Positions 9,001-16,346 of a DNA stretch of 64,000 nucleotides are shown here, in pieces (the first letter of the stretch is position 1; every line of letters begins with the position of its first letter). Source of the stretch: Neolewinella persica DSM 23188 (GTDB lineage Bacteria; Bacteroidota; Bacteroidia; Chitinophagales; Saprospiraceae). The notes under the pieces were generated by a model. The model did not search any database and was not told the DNA's origin. It worked only from the letters and a program-made list of their open reading frames with translations. A program made the position numbers and the translations under genes. The stretch is from positions 106,433-170,432 of the forward strand of contig NZ_KB890469.1 of NCBI RefSeq assembly GCF_000373105.1, written 5' to 3'.

Positions 9001-10362
9001 ATAGTCAAATGAATCGATAGTATTAATTGGTTCGTTTGGATCAATCAAGCCGTAGACTACGGCATGCTCCAGTGGTGTATTGAAGTTAGTCTGAGAAAAG
9101 TAAACACCTCCAATACCGGAGGAGATATTGTCAACCGATGATGGAAAACCTGGTAAGGAGCTAATGAATACGGGCGTTGCGCCTGCACTTCCGCCAATTC
9201 CCCATATCTCATGCTTGACTTCATCCGTCAGGCTGATTTGGAAGTAGACTTCGCTTCCATCAGCACTCGAACCAAGCAAGTCGAATCCAGTTGCAAATTC
9301 ACGTCGGTTTGGAAATTCGGCTAAATCAACCATTAATGTAATTCCATCCTGGGTGCCATCGGTTGCGAATATGCCATCGGTATCTCCCGTTCTACCGTAA
9401 AAATACAGCTGGTCCGCTAAAACTGGATACTCCCTGTTCGGTAAGGAGCGAAGGCCATTTTCATCTCCCGGTAACAGGTCACTGATCATGTATGAGCCTT
9501 CCACTGTTCCATCAGTTCTCCACCATTCGAGCCCAAATTGATTGCTGTTTATTGGCAGCATTAATTGTTCTCCTAAGCGAACCGGATCGTGGTAGAAGAA
9601 TACATCGTTTTCAGACGGCGTCAGAACCGTATCGCAAATGCCCGAAAGGTCACAGGAGATAAGCTCACTCCAATCTTTAAATACTACCTTTTTATCAACA
9701 TTGTATAGTCCGTAGCTTTGGTCGAGGCTAAAAACTTCATCATATATGGTCCTGGTGCCACTTGCTGTTCCATCCGATACGTATACTTTGTCTTCACCAA
9801 AGAAAACGAAAAGGCTGTCGGTAAACATCGTAATCGAATTGCTGCCTTGGAATGCCTCTAATTCAGGGGAGAGCAATTGAGTACCACCTGTTGTCCCATC
9901 CGTTATGTAAAGATTGTCCCGGTCTTTAAAGATTAATTTATTTAAAAACGGTACTCGATCATAAAAAGACCTTCGGCTTGACTGAAATAATAACGTCTTT
10001 GAGAAACTATCTTCATCAATGAGCCAATATTCGTATTGGGTGTCAATTACTTCGATGATTATTCCATTCTGAAAGGCCTGAATCAATTGGATTTGACCAA
10101 CTAAGTCCGGTAAAATACGCTCCCAGTTAATTCCATCAAAGTAAAATAATTTGTCGCTAAAATCATTCAGAAAACGATCATAAAGAATGAAAGCACCATC
10201 TTCTGATTCAAGCACTTGATCCGGGTCATAGGCAAAGCGAAAGTCGGTGTTAAGATCATGTACCCCCACCTCAAAATCAATCCCCTCTACCGATTGCCCC
10301 GTTAAGGACAAAGAGGAAATTAACAGGCATACCAATAGTGTAAAACGCGTAATAGAGTTCAT
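6088..10362 (-). CDS. Large T9SS-exported protein with ELWxxDGT repeats, DUF11-like and MopE-type metal-binding regions
   Basis: A 1424-residue secreted protein. A signal peptide covers about 1-22. The first two thirds hold spaced repeats around (T/S)DGT..GT, for example TDGTTGGT, VSDGTASGT, TDGTVEGS, TDGTQDG and TDGTVQGT, which define ELWxxDGT repeat proteins. Next comes an SdrD/Cna-B-like segment (YHDANQNNQPDPEEA). Then there is a DUF11-like stretch with NDETLTYTIRFQNTGTDTA and FFDFNQPVITN. The MopE-type motif DEDEDGFPFYEECDD...GIDENCDG follows. The last 75 residues form a T9SS type A sorting domain starting VFPNPAHQ and ending in basic residues. It is therefore likely anchored on or released from the surface. 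Its DNA is visibly AT-richer than neighbouring genes. Ligand unknown. Confidence 0.88.
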   Translation of the reverse strand: MNSITRFTLLVCLLISSLSLTGQSVEGIDFEVGVHDLNTDFRFAYDPDQVLESEDGAFILYDRFLNDFSDKLFYFDGINWERILPDLVGQIQLIQAFQNGIIIEVIDTQYEYWLIDEDSFSKTLLFQSSRRSFYDRVPFLNKLIFKDRDNLYITDGTTGGTQLLSPELEAFQGSNSITMFTDSLFVFFGEDKVYVSDGTASGTRTIYDEVFSLDQSYGLYNVDKKVVFKDWSELISCDLSGICDTVLTPSENDVFFYHDPVRLGEQLMLPINSNQFGLEWWRTDGTVEGSYMISDLLPGDENGLRSLPNREYPVLADQLYFYGRTGDTDGIFATDGTQDGITLMVDLAEFPNRREFATGFDLLGSSADGSEVYFQISLTDEVKHEIWGIGGSAGATPVFISSLPGFPSSVDNISSGIGGVYFSQTNFNTPLEHAVVYGLIDPNEPINTIDSFDYVPEFWLEEADRLYFLGRPVDGANDVPLRSSGLDGTSAKTYQGIFPMSSFFTIDNEVYFINDDSIVNESVYHLNASEDALQKIIDIFPNNDGSNFSSIIKENDLFYILQSGNILATSGNDDFTTIYSGDLTLLEAIAKTATKTLFYVLDDGFIMTDGTVQGTTNVGPFTEFRTDRSAIVSFKDDFYYTTSEIINDQTTKQSLIRLDAGTGLTDTVFFSSFDEPIYESDLQIAATEDHLFFSESFERMNGANKNSIKVYNATSVTDLPNNEFAGMFFERFFEGQLYTIDNSLIIEKFNGAASSIHLVGEDLGSSQLIWEGAAGLYPKFSFIADEAIYGLQSRKLVKSVPVNLSEPEIVILSENVHYGPSKFNEELFVYITRQTGEDYQIKVSNGTPNSPFQEEVFLDQNIPQWTLHNGSIVFLKNDSLFSYSVASDRTTSYTFPESHLVNFNLLPELNNSIYFTADNILLGNEIHYLDFNIFQSTSGLTYHDANQNNQPDPEEALLTNIPVIAQGATSQTTFSNQEGRFSHFLRPEQSYTVSVLTDPCWELSTTPESYAINTVQDSIYNLNFGFQPIQGAASIRPLLSMARPRCAFTIPAWITLYNDGCKDLEHTFAEITLPEGVTLVSADSPPTIVGNALSWEPGALATGESHVIHLELKMPGEEANGEEITINLHSSGIYDADIFTESNFLFSQPLSCAIDPNDKQVTPSRADTTNSNYTQNDETLTYTIRFQNTGTDTAFNVRLEDQLSNQLDHLTFKPIAASHDYRASMDEKGLVKVFFDNIMLPDSNTNQTLSNGYFTFDVNARPGLEDFTTINNTVGIFFDFNQPVITNTVTSTIVEFIDEDEDGFPFYEECDDKNPDIRPDAVEIRGNGIDENCDGSDFPVSSINQLSGQLSVFPNPAHQQLSLTFSDNRELVAQLYDLLGREHTKIVFRNSASLSLGKLPAGTYLLKVSDTQKGETTVQRVIRR

Positions 10363-10400
10363 TTCAGGTGTGTTGAGGTTGGTAATATAGGGCGTATCCC

Positions 10401-10422
10401 GATAAAGTTTTTTGTCTTTATC
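10401..10422. promoter_or_regulatory. Inverted repeat between M28 and ELWxxDGT genes
   Basis: Perfect 7-bp arms GATAAAG / CTTTATC with an 8-bp T-rich spacer. It lies downstream of the M28 gene and upstream of the giant gene on the same strand. It could be an operator or a hairpin in the leader; no T-run follows in the transcribed direction. Confidence 0.4.
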
Positions 10423-10455
10423 AGGTCAGACTACGTCGATAAGTTGGGAGCAAAC

Positions 10456-11841
10456 CTACCGCGTCCCCCTCGGAATCAACGTACTGGGAAACACCACCAC
10501 ACTCTCATTTCCATCCTTACCCACCGCCGAAACGCCGAAGAAGTAATTGTCCACCACAATATTGGTGAAGGTGTAATCGAGCTTATCGGCTGGCACGAAG
10601 CGCTTGTGCGTCCATTGTGCCTCGGTGGTTAGGCGGTAGTGGACGTAGTAGCCGGCGATCTCCGTTTTGGTTACCGGCTTCTCCCAGCGCAGGCGCGCGC
10701 TGGGTTCTACCGTTCCGCCGATCATGACCAGGGGTGGGGGAGGCGGCGCAGCCGCCAGACCGGCCAGGGTGATGGCGTTGACGCCGGTAAGCTTTGCGGC
10801 GTAGGGAAAGTTGACGTGTTCCAGTTTGTCCCCGTATTCAATGCCGTCTTCGGTCCGGATGTCCTGATGCTGCTGGGTATAGTTTTCGTGGGTTTCCATG
10901 ATGCGGATGCCGGGGAAACCGGCGTCGTTGAAGGGGCGGTGGTGCCCACCGCGACCAAAGCGATCGAGGCGGTAAATCATCATGGGGTTCAGGTTGGTCG
11001 TGTATTGTGTCGTTACCCGGTGAATGTAGCGGGCGAGTTGGCGGCTGGGGCCGTCCACTTCGCCGCCGAAGAAGCGGCGGTAAGTGTTCTCCCGTTCATC
11101 GTTGGCACTCTTTGGGTAGTAGGGCTCAGAAAAGATGCGGAAGGAGGTGTTGTCCGTCACGCCGTCAATACCGGTAATGTTACCAATCATGTCATTGTTT
11201 AGCACGCCAAGCAGCTCCCATTCCTTTTCCAGGGCGTAGGCAGCGAGGCCCTTGCCGCCGAACAGGCCTTGTTCTTCTCCACTCAAGCCAACGTAGGCGA
11301 TGGAGCCGGGGAACTTGTATTTTGTGAGCACACGCGCGGCTTCGATGACGCCGGCCATACCGGAGGCATTGTCGTTAGCGCCGGGGCTGTCATCGGTGAA
11401 ATTGACCGGGTCGGAGATGCGGCTGTCAATGTCGCCACTCATCATCACCAGGCGGTTGGGGTCCGCCGTGCCGCGCTGGATGGCGACGACGTTGACCACC
11501 CAGGTAGCGGTGGGGATGCGTCGGCTTTCTCCTTCCGGCACCAGGTTGCGTTGGTAAAATACTTCGAGGCAACCGCCACACGCTTTACTGATCTTTTCGA
11601 ATTCGCTGAAAATCCAGCGGCGGGCGGCACCGATGCCACGTACATCGCTGGTGGTGTCGCTCAGGGTGTGGCGGGTGCCAAAATTAGCGAGTTTTGTAAT
11701 GTCCGCTTCTAGTCGATCCGCGGAAGGAGCATTGGCAATGTCGTACAACCGTGCGTCTTCAGCGGGGGGAGCCATTTGGGCGCGGACGCTGGTGCAAACG
11801 AAGGATATAAGGAGCAGGGGAAGGAAGTAGCTTTGTCTCAT
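10456..11841 (-). CDS. Exported M28-family metallopeptidase with C-terminal FN3-like domain
   Basis: A 461-residue protein with a signal peptide ending VRA-Q at residue 21, encoded by a copy of the dispersed motif. The M28 core shows GANDNASG (154-161, metal Asp), SGEEQGLFGG (general base Glu and metal Glu), NNDMIGN (metal Asp) and a late HENY carrying the last His ligand. The first ligand position, normally His in a GHxDS motif, reads SGDIDSR (135-141) here, an apparent His-to-Asp change. The last 90 residues (from PPPPPLVMIGGTVEPSARLRWEKP) resemble a fibronectin type III domain. Likely an aminopeptidase acting in the periplasm or outside. A TATCTTAG box 4 nt before ATG suggests a near-leaderless transcript. 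Confidence 0.88.
   Translation of the reverse strand: MRQSYFLPLLLISFVCTSVRAQMAPPAEDARLYDIANAPSADRLEADITKLANFGTRHTLSDTTSDVRGIGAARRWIFSEFEKISKACGGCLEVFYQRNLVPEGESRRIPTATWVVNVVAIQRGTADPNRLVMMSGDIDSRISDPVNFTDDSPGANDNASGMAGVIEAARVLTKYKFPGSIAYVGLSGEEQGLFGGKGLAAYALEKEWELLGVLNNDMIGNITGIDGVTDNTSFRIFSEPYYPKSANDERENTYRRFFGGEVDGPSRQLARYIHRVTTQYTTNLNPMMIYRLDRFGRGGHHRPFNDAGFPGIRIMETHENYTQQHQDIRTEDGIEYGDKLEHVNFPYAAKLTGVNAITLAGLAAAPPPPPLVMIGGTVEPSARLRWEKPVTKTEIAGYYVHYRLTTEAQWTHKRFVPADKLDYTFTNIVVDNYFFGVSAVGKDGNESVVVFPSTLIPRGTR
11775..11798 (-). repeat. Dispersed motif copy in M28 signal peptide
   Basis: TTGGGCGCGGACGCTGGTGC is the complement form with one change. On the coding strand it reads CTSVRAQ, spanning the predicted signal peptidase site. 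Confidence 0.85.
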
Positions 11842-11845
11842 GCCG

Positions 11846-11853
11846 CTAAGATA
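11846..11853 (-). promoter_or_regulatory. -7 box TATCTTAG of M28 gene, 4 nt from ATG
   Basis: TATCTTAG (complement) resembles the Bacteroidota TAnnTTTG element with one change, and a TTG lies 23 bp upstream. Only four bases separate it from the ATG, so transcription would start at or next to the start codon. Confidence 0.55.
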
Positions 11854-11942
11854 GTAAATGTGGACATTGGGCTCCCCAACCTATGTTTGTACACCAATTT
11901 TTTCCGATCGCTTAAATTGGCGTTTCACAAATAATATTTTAA

Positions 11943-12590
11943 ATGACGGCTAAGGAGTTTATGTCCACATTGGAAATTATACAGCAAGAATATCCGGGAG
12001 CTGTTCCGAAGAGAGAAATATTTGCCTTGGCAAAAGAGTATCAGGTTATGCCTGTTTCTGAAGTAGTAAAGCTGCTGAGAGACGAAAATAACGATCATCG
12101 ACTTGGTGCAGTGTCCATTTTAGATTGGAAAGCCCGAAGCAAGAAAACGTCGGCTAAGGAAAAGGAAGATGCTTACAGCGCGTACATGGATAACCATAAA
12201 TGGATTGATGACTGGGGTTTGGTAGACCGGGCGGCTCCTTATGTGGTTGGAGGTTATTTGTACGGTAAGGACAAAAAGCCTCTGTACGATTTAGCAAAAT
12301 CCAAAGCCCCCATGGAGCGAAGGACTTCAATTGTAAGCACCTACTATTTCATTCGTAAAAACGAAATTGAGGACACTTTCAATATTGCTGAAATCCTCGT
12401 AACCGACACGGATGAATTCGTTCAAAAAGCTGTAGGAAGTTGGATTAGGGAGGCGGGAAAGAGGAATCAGGAAAAGCTAAGGAGCTTTCTTGATGAACAC
12501 GCAACCAAAATGTCAAGAATAACGCTTCGGTATGCGATTGAAAAATTTGATAAGGAAACCAGAGGGCATTATTTAAACTTGAAAGAATAG
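11943..12590 (+). CDS. AlkD-like DNA alkylation repair protein
   Basis: A 215-residue all-helical HEAT-like repeat protein of the AlkC/AlkD DNA glycosylase superfamily. Family signatures include the repeat NDHRLGAVSILDWKA, the catalytic-face segment HKWIDDWGLVDRAAP (Trp and Asp of the AlkD WxNWDLVD region), RTSIVSTYYFIRKNE, and VQKAVGSWIREAGKR. The family removes N3- and N7-alkylated bases without flipping them. The reading frame is AT-richer and uses different codons from the hldD and fbp genes beside it, which could reflect a different history. It stands alone, 101 bp from the divergent M28 gene. Length (215) is typical. Confidence 0.85.
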   Translation: MTAKEFMSTLEIIQQEYPGAVPKREIFALAKEYQVMPVSEVVKLLRDENNDHRLGAVSILDWKARSKKTSAKEKEDAYSAYMDNHKWIDDWGLVDRAAPYVVGGYLYGKDKKPLYDLAKSKAPMERRTSIVSTYYFIRKNEIEDTFNIAEILVTDTDEFVQKAVGSWIREAGKRNQEKLRSFLDEHATKMSRITLRYAIEKFDKETRGHYLNLKE

Positions 12591-12668
12591 CCTGGATCCC
12601 TTAATCACAAGGAATTAAACTGCCCCACTATTGCCATCACTCCCTCATTCAGGCTTCCTATCCTTTCT

Positions 12669-12693
12669 CTGCACCTGCGGCCGCGCCAAAAAA
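12669..12693 (+). repeat. Dispersed motif copy (intergenic)
   Basis: TGCACCTGCGGCCGCGCC, one change from consensus, between the AlkD-like gene and hldD, 79 bp before the hldD start codon. Confidence 0.85.
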
Positions 12694-12771
12694 GATACTG
12701 GCCCGTCACCTCAACCTTAGCCCCCAACAGAGCCTTACTAAAAGACAACTTGAGAACCAGATAACCTGACA

Positions 12772-13743
12772 ATGTACCTACTCACCGGAGCCGCCGGCTT
12801 CATCGGCAGCGCCCTCGTCGCCCACCTCAACGAACAAGGCATTTTTGACTTGATCTTAGTGGATGATTTTACGAATTATCCGGATAAGGCCCCTAACCTC
12901 GATGGGAAGAAGTACCTCCGGAAAGTAGAACGCGATGAATTATTCGCTACCTGGGACGCCGAGCAATGGCCACTAAAAGGCGTCTACCACCTGGGCGCCA
13001 GAACGGATACGACCGAGCCCGATGTAGAACTGTTTGACCGCCTCAACCGCAACTATACACGAGAAGTCTGGCACCGCTGTACCCGCTGGCAAATCCCGCT
13101 CATTTATGCCAGCTCCGGCGCGACCTATGGCCTGGGTGAACACGGCTACGTTGATGATGACGCATTGGCCGAAATCCTGGTACCCTTGAATGAATACGGC
13201 CGCAGCAAAAACGACTTCGACAAATGGGTCCTGACCCAAACCGAAACCCCGCCCCACTACTACGGCCTGAAGTTCTTCAACGTCTACGGTCCCAATGAAA
13301 ACCATAAGGGGCGGATGGCCAGTGTCATCTGGCACACCTTCCAGCAAGTACAGAAAACGGGCAAAATGAAGCTCTTCCGCAGCCACCGCCCCGATTACGC
13401 CGATGGCCACCAGCGCCGGGATTTTATCTACGTCAAAGACCTTGTTACCGTTAATCACTGGCTGATGAAAAACCTGCCTGCACCAAGCGGGCTCTACAAC
13501 CTGGGAACTGGACAGAGCAGGACGTTTCTCGATCTCGCCAAAGCGACCTTCGTGGCCATGGGCCATACGCCAGATATCAGTTTTGTTGATACTCCGGCTG
13601 ATATCCGGGATAAATACCAGTACTTTACCGAGGCTGATATGACGAAGCTCCGGAACGCCGGCTATGATCAGCCCTTCGCCTCACTCGAAGAAGGCATCTC
13701 CGATTACGTGTCTAACTATCTTCTGCCGGGGAACCGGTGGTGA
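12772..13743 (+). CDS. hldD: ADP-L-glycero-D-manno-heptose-6-epimerase
   Basis: A 323-residue extended short-chain dehydrogenase. The NADP-binding glycine motif TGAAGFIGS is at 5-13, the VDDFTNYPDK stretch typical of RfaD/HldD follows at 30-39, and the catalytic pair Tyr142/Lys146 sits in EYGRSK, with SSGATYG at 114-120. KFFNVYGPNE and GLYNLGTGQ are further conserved blocks. HldD converts ADP-D-glycero to ADP-L-glycero-manno-heptose for the lipopolysaccharide inner core in the cytoplasm. The gene is not in an LPS cluster here; fbp follows after a 277-bp inverted-repeat element, so the two are probably transcribed separately. Confidence 0.93.
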   Translation: MYLLTGAAGFIGSALVAHLNEQGIFDLILVDDFTNYPDKAPNLDGKKYLRKVERDELFATWDAEQWPLKGVYHLGARTDTTEPDVELFDRLNRNYTREVWHRCTRWQIPLIYASSGATYGLGEHGYVDDDALAEILVPLNEYGRSKNDFDKWVLTQTETPPHYYGLKFFNVYGPNENHKGRMASVIWHTFQQVQKTGKMKLFRSHRPDYADGHQRRDFIYVKDLVTVNHWLMKNLPAPSGLYNLGTGQSRTFLDLAKATFVAMGHTPDISFVDTPADIRDKYQYFTEADMTKLRNAGYDQPFASLEEGISDYVSNYLLPGNRW

Positions 13744-13745
13744 GG

Positions 13746-14004
13746 GAGTGAGTTGGCGAGTCACTGAGTCAATGAGTGGCTGCCGCAGGTACCGTTCGCT
13801 ACGCTACGCTTTACTCACCTTTGGCAACAAGCGCAGCGCCATGAGCGGCAAAACGGTAGCCACGCTGTGACTCACCAACTCTCCAATCCATTAACTAAAG
13901 TACCGTTCGCGACGCTACCTTTGCTCACCTCAGGCGAACAAGCGCAGCGCCGTGAGTGGTAAAAGCGGCAGCCACTCAGCTATTCAATGACTCGCCAACT
14001 CACT
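13746..14004. repeat. Terminal-inverted-repeat element (MITE-like), 259 bp
   Basis: Arms of about 40 bp at 13746-13786 and 13965-14004 are near-exact complements, for example GAGTGAGTTGGCGAGTC against GACTCGCCAACTCACT. Inside are two direct copies of a ~70-bp unit beginning GTACCGTTCGC and containing AACAAGCGCAGCGCC. It fills the whole hldD-fbp gap and ends 16 bp before the fbp start. No transposase is encoded. Confidence 0.8.
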
Positions 14005-14020
14005 TACTAACTGTCTAATT

Positions 14021-15022
14021 ATGAAAGCAAACCGCACCCTCACCCTCGGCGAATTCCTGATCGACCGGCCCGAAGAATTTGAATACGATAATGCCGAACT
14101 CGGCCAATTGCTAAATGCAATCCGGCTCGCGGGTAAAGTGGTAAGCCACGAAATCCGTAAAGCCGGGCTGGTGGACATTACCGGAACCATCGGCAGTACC
14201 AACATCCAAGGCGAGGAACAAAAGAAATTGGACGTTTTTGCCAATGAGGCTTTCATCAACACACTGACTAACCGCGATATCGTCTGCGGCATTGTGTCAG
14301 AAGAAAACGATGAAATGATCTCCATTGCCGGTGCTGACAACCGTAACCGCAATAAGTACGTGGTGGTTATGGATCCGCTGGACGGAAGCTCAAACATCGA
14401 CGTCAACATTACCGTCGGCACCATTTTCGGCATTTATCGCCGTGTTTCTCCCATTGGTACTCCAGTGACGGTGGATGATTTTCTTCAGCCAGGCAACCTG
14501 CAAGTAGCCGCCGGGTTCATTGCTTACGGTACTTCCACGATGATGGTGTACACGACGGGGAACGGCGTTAATGGTTTTACCCTCAACCCGGCCATCGGGA
14601 CCTACTACCTCTCACATCCCGACATTCAGGTTCCGGAGACGGGAACAATTTACAGTGTAAATGAAGGCGGCTATGTCCACTTCCCAAAAGGAGTAAAGGA
14701 ATACATCAAGTATTGTCAGGCAGAAGAAGGGGACCGGCCCTACACCAGTCGCTACGTTGGCAGTATGGTGGCCGACGTGTGGCGGACCATCCTCTTAGGC
14801 GGTATTTATTTCTACCCACCAAGCACCGGTAAGCCAGAAGGTAAACTACGGCTGCTGTACGAATGCAATCCGTTAGCCTTTTTGTTGGAACAGGCCGGAG
14901 GGAGTGCTACTAATGGCTCCGAACGGATCATGGACATTAAGCCCACCGACATTCACCAACGGATGCCCTTCTTCGGAGGCAGCGCAGAGATGGTGAAAAA
15001 GGCAATGGATTTTTTGGCGTAG
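14021..15022 (+). CDS. fbp: Class I fructose-1,6-bisphosphatase
   Basis: A 333-residue protein of the inositol phosphatase superfamily. The metal-binding motif VVVMDPLDGSSNIDVN is at about 122-137, preceded by GTIGSTNIQGEEQKKLDV and the acidic CGIVSEENDE loop. The sugar-phosphate site includes RYVGSMVADVWRTIL and GKLRLLYECNPLAFLLEQAGG. It hydrolyses fructose 1,6-bisphosphate to fructose 6-phosphate in gluconeogenesis in the cytoplasm. Length is normal. Its immediate upstream DNA is an inverted-repeat element, so its promoter either lies inside that element or transcription reads through from hldD. Confidence 0.96.
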   Translation: MKANRTLTLGEFLIDRPEEFEYDNAELGQLLNAIRLAGKVVSHEIRKAGLVDITGTIGSTNIQGEEQKKLDVFANEAFINTLTNRDIVCGIVSEENDEMISIAGADNRNRNKYVVVMDPLDGSSNIDVNITVGTIFGIYRRVSPIGTPVTVDDFLQPGNLQVAAGFIAYGTSTMMVYTTGNGVNGFTLNPAIGTYYLSHPDIQVPETGTIYSVNEGGYVHFPKGVKEYIKYCQAEEGDRPYTSRYVGSMVADVWRTILLGGIYFYPPSTGKPEGKLRLLYECNPLAFLLEQAGGSATNGSERIMDIKPTDIHQRMPFFGGSAEMVKKAMDFLA

Positions 15023-15077
15023 ACCTTACATTAAGAATCAGGGGAAAGTGAGACTGGCCCTATGGTCCGGGAGCTAC

Positions 15078-15115
15078 AATAAAACAAGCCACTCCACCAA
15101 GGATGGAGCGGCTTG
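15078..15115 (-). terminator. Intrinsic terminator for the glucosaminidase-like gene
   Basis: A 12-bp stem with one mismatch (15085-15096 with 15104-15115) is followed on the minus strand by GTTTTATT. It therefore terminates leftward transcription from 15208-16011. Confidence 0.7.
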
Positions 15116-15207
15116 CGAAAACCACTTAGAGAAAGAAAAGGAGTAAAGGGTAAAAGGACCTACTGGACCTTTCCCTTTCTTCCCTTATTCCTTTTCTTCC
15201 TTCCCCC

Positions 15208-16011
15208 TTACAACCTGTCGAGGTTAAATCGTTCCACAATATCCATGATCTTATCGGCTAGTTTCCGATCGGAGGAATAGCTGGTTTTGGCCAGCGCCGC
15301 GACCCATTGTTGGTAGTTAACCGAATTATCAGCAAGCTTAGGAAACCGTTTATTGAGGCGCTCGGAGTGCGCGCGCCAGTTCATCCAGGCATTTTCATAA
15401 TACCCATCGGCGGTAAAGGTCCCGAAGTGATTGTTGTCCCGCTTCGCAGAAGTGGCTTGCCCGGCTTCACTGTACAGAATGGCGAGGGCCATGTTGGCCG
15501 GCGCAGGAACGTTGTACTTAATTTCTTCTCCTTTTGCTACACGTTCAAACCGGTTGACGTAGGCGCGGACGGTAGCCGCGTCCAGCGCGTTTACGTCCCA
15601 GGTTTTGTTGGCTGTTGTTGTCGGGGCCGCATCAATGCCACTTACTGTCAGAGGAGACATACTTGCGGTACTTGAACTATTGGCTGCGAGTCCGGCTGCT
15701 GCTGCCGCAGAATGACGGCCTTCTGAGTGACCAATCGCCAGGCCTTCCTTACCCATGCTTACGGTAAAATCTACTTGCTTTTGGGTGAAAACAAAGACTG
15801 CCAGGGCCATCAGCCCGATCCGGAACCAGGTCAGCCGGAACCGTTGCATCCATGCTGGTGGAATGTATTCTGTATTCGCCGCTTTATGCCGTAAGGAGGT
15901 GAATAACTGGCCAACGTAGGCGCGTAGCCGTCGCCACAGGAGCTTCCAGTTAATGGTGAGAACGCGGCCGGAGCCGCGGCGGGGAGCCGGGGTAGAATTG
16001 TAAGAAGACAT
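15208..16011 (-). CDS. Membrane-anchored glucosaminidase-domain protein
   Basis: A 267-residue protein with a basic cytoplasmic N-terminus (about 1-65), one membrane segment (about 67-80, IGLMALAVFVF), a low-complexity Ala/Ser/Thr linker, and a C-terminal domain from about 145. That domain has AILYSEAGQATSAKRDNNHFG and YQQWVAALAKTSYSSDRKLADKIMDIVERFNLDRL. This order matches GH73/FlgJ-type N-acetylglucosaminidases, where the Glu of the first motif is the catalytic acid and the YA/YSSDxxYxxKI motif closes the site. It probably trims peptidoglycan from the periplasmic face. A well-formed promoter lies at 16060-16091 with a hairpin in the leader. Confidence 0.8.
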   Translation of the reverse strand: MSSYNSTPAPRRGSGRVLTINWKLLWRRLRAYVGQLFTSLRHKAANTEYIPPAWMQRFRLTWFRIGLMALAVFVFTQKQVDFTVSMGKEGLAIGHSEGRHSAAAAAGLAANSSSTASMSPLTVSGIDAAPTTTANKTWDVNALDAATVRAYVNRFERVAKGEEIKYNVPAPANMALAILYSEAGQATSAKRDNNHFGTFTADGYYENAWMNWRAHSERLNKRFPKLADNSVNYQQWVAALAKTSYSSDRKLADKIMDIVERFNLDRL

Positions 16012-16035
16012 AACCGTTTACTTTTTTTGCAACCT

Positions 16036-16053
16036 GCCACAATTCGTTGTGGC
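16036..16053 (-). promoter_or_regulatory. Hairpin in 5' leader of glucosaminidase-like gene
   Basis: Perfect 7-bp stem GCCACAA / TTGTGGC with a 4-nt loop, between the predicted start of transcription near 16055 and the ATG at 16011. It could stabilise the mRNA or bind a regulator. Confidence 0.5.
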
Positions 16054-16059
16054 TTCAAA

Positions 16060-16091
16060 CAAAAGTAATCGTTTTTGTTTTTAAATACAAA
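16060..16091 (-). promoter_or_regulatory. Consensus Bacteroidota promoter
   Basis: On the minus strand, TTTG, exactly 20 bases, then TACTTTTG. Both boxes match the TTTG / TAnnTTTG consensus fully. Predicted transcript starts near 16055, about 44 nt before the ATG at 16011. Confidence 0.8.
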
Positions 16092-16110
16092 TTTTTGGTT
16101 TAAAATGTTT

Positions 16111-16245
16111 CAAGTTGTCAAGGTGTCTCATCTTCGATTCTCCAAAAGTGGAACACCCGGATACCTCAGACAACCCGACAACCCGACAACCTTGACAACC
16201 CTGATAACCTGACAACCGGATTACCCCGACAACGAGACAACCCGA
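16111..16245. repeat. Word-flip repeat (GTTGTCAAGG / CCTTGACAAC)
   Basis: The left side reads CAAGTTGTCAAGG and the right side holds about nine runs of the word GACAACC or ACAACCC, including the exact complement CCTTGACAAC. The result is a long imperfect hairpin between two leftward genes. Confidence 0.6.
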
Positions 16246-16346
16246 TTTCTGCTAAAAGTCTCCATAAACACTAGCCAGCAGGTCGGGGGCTTGCTCCTGT
16301 CCGACCAGTATAAAAATGAAAACTGCCTTAGGCTGCTTTGGCGGCG

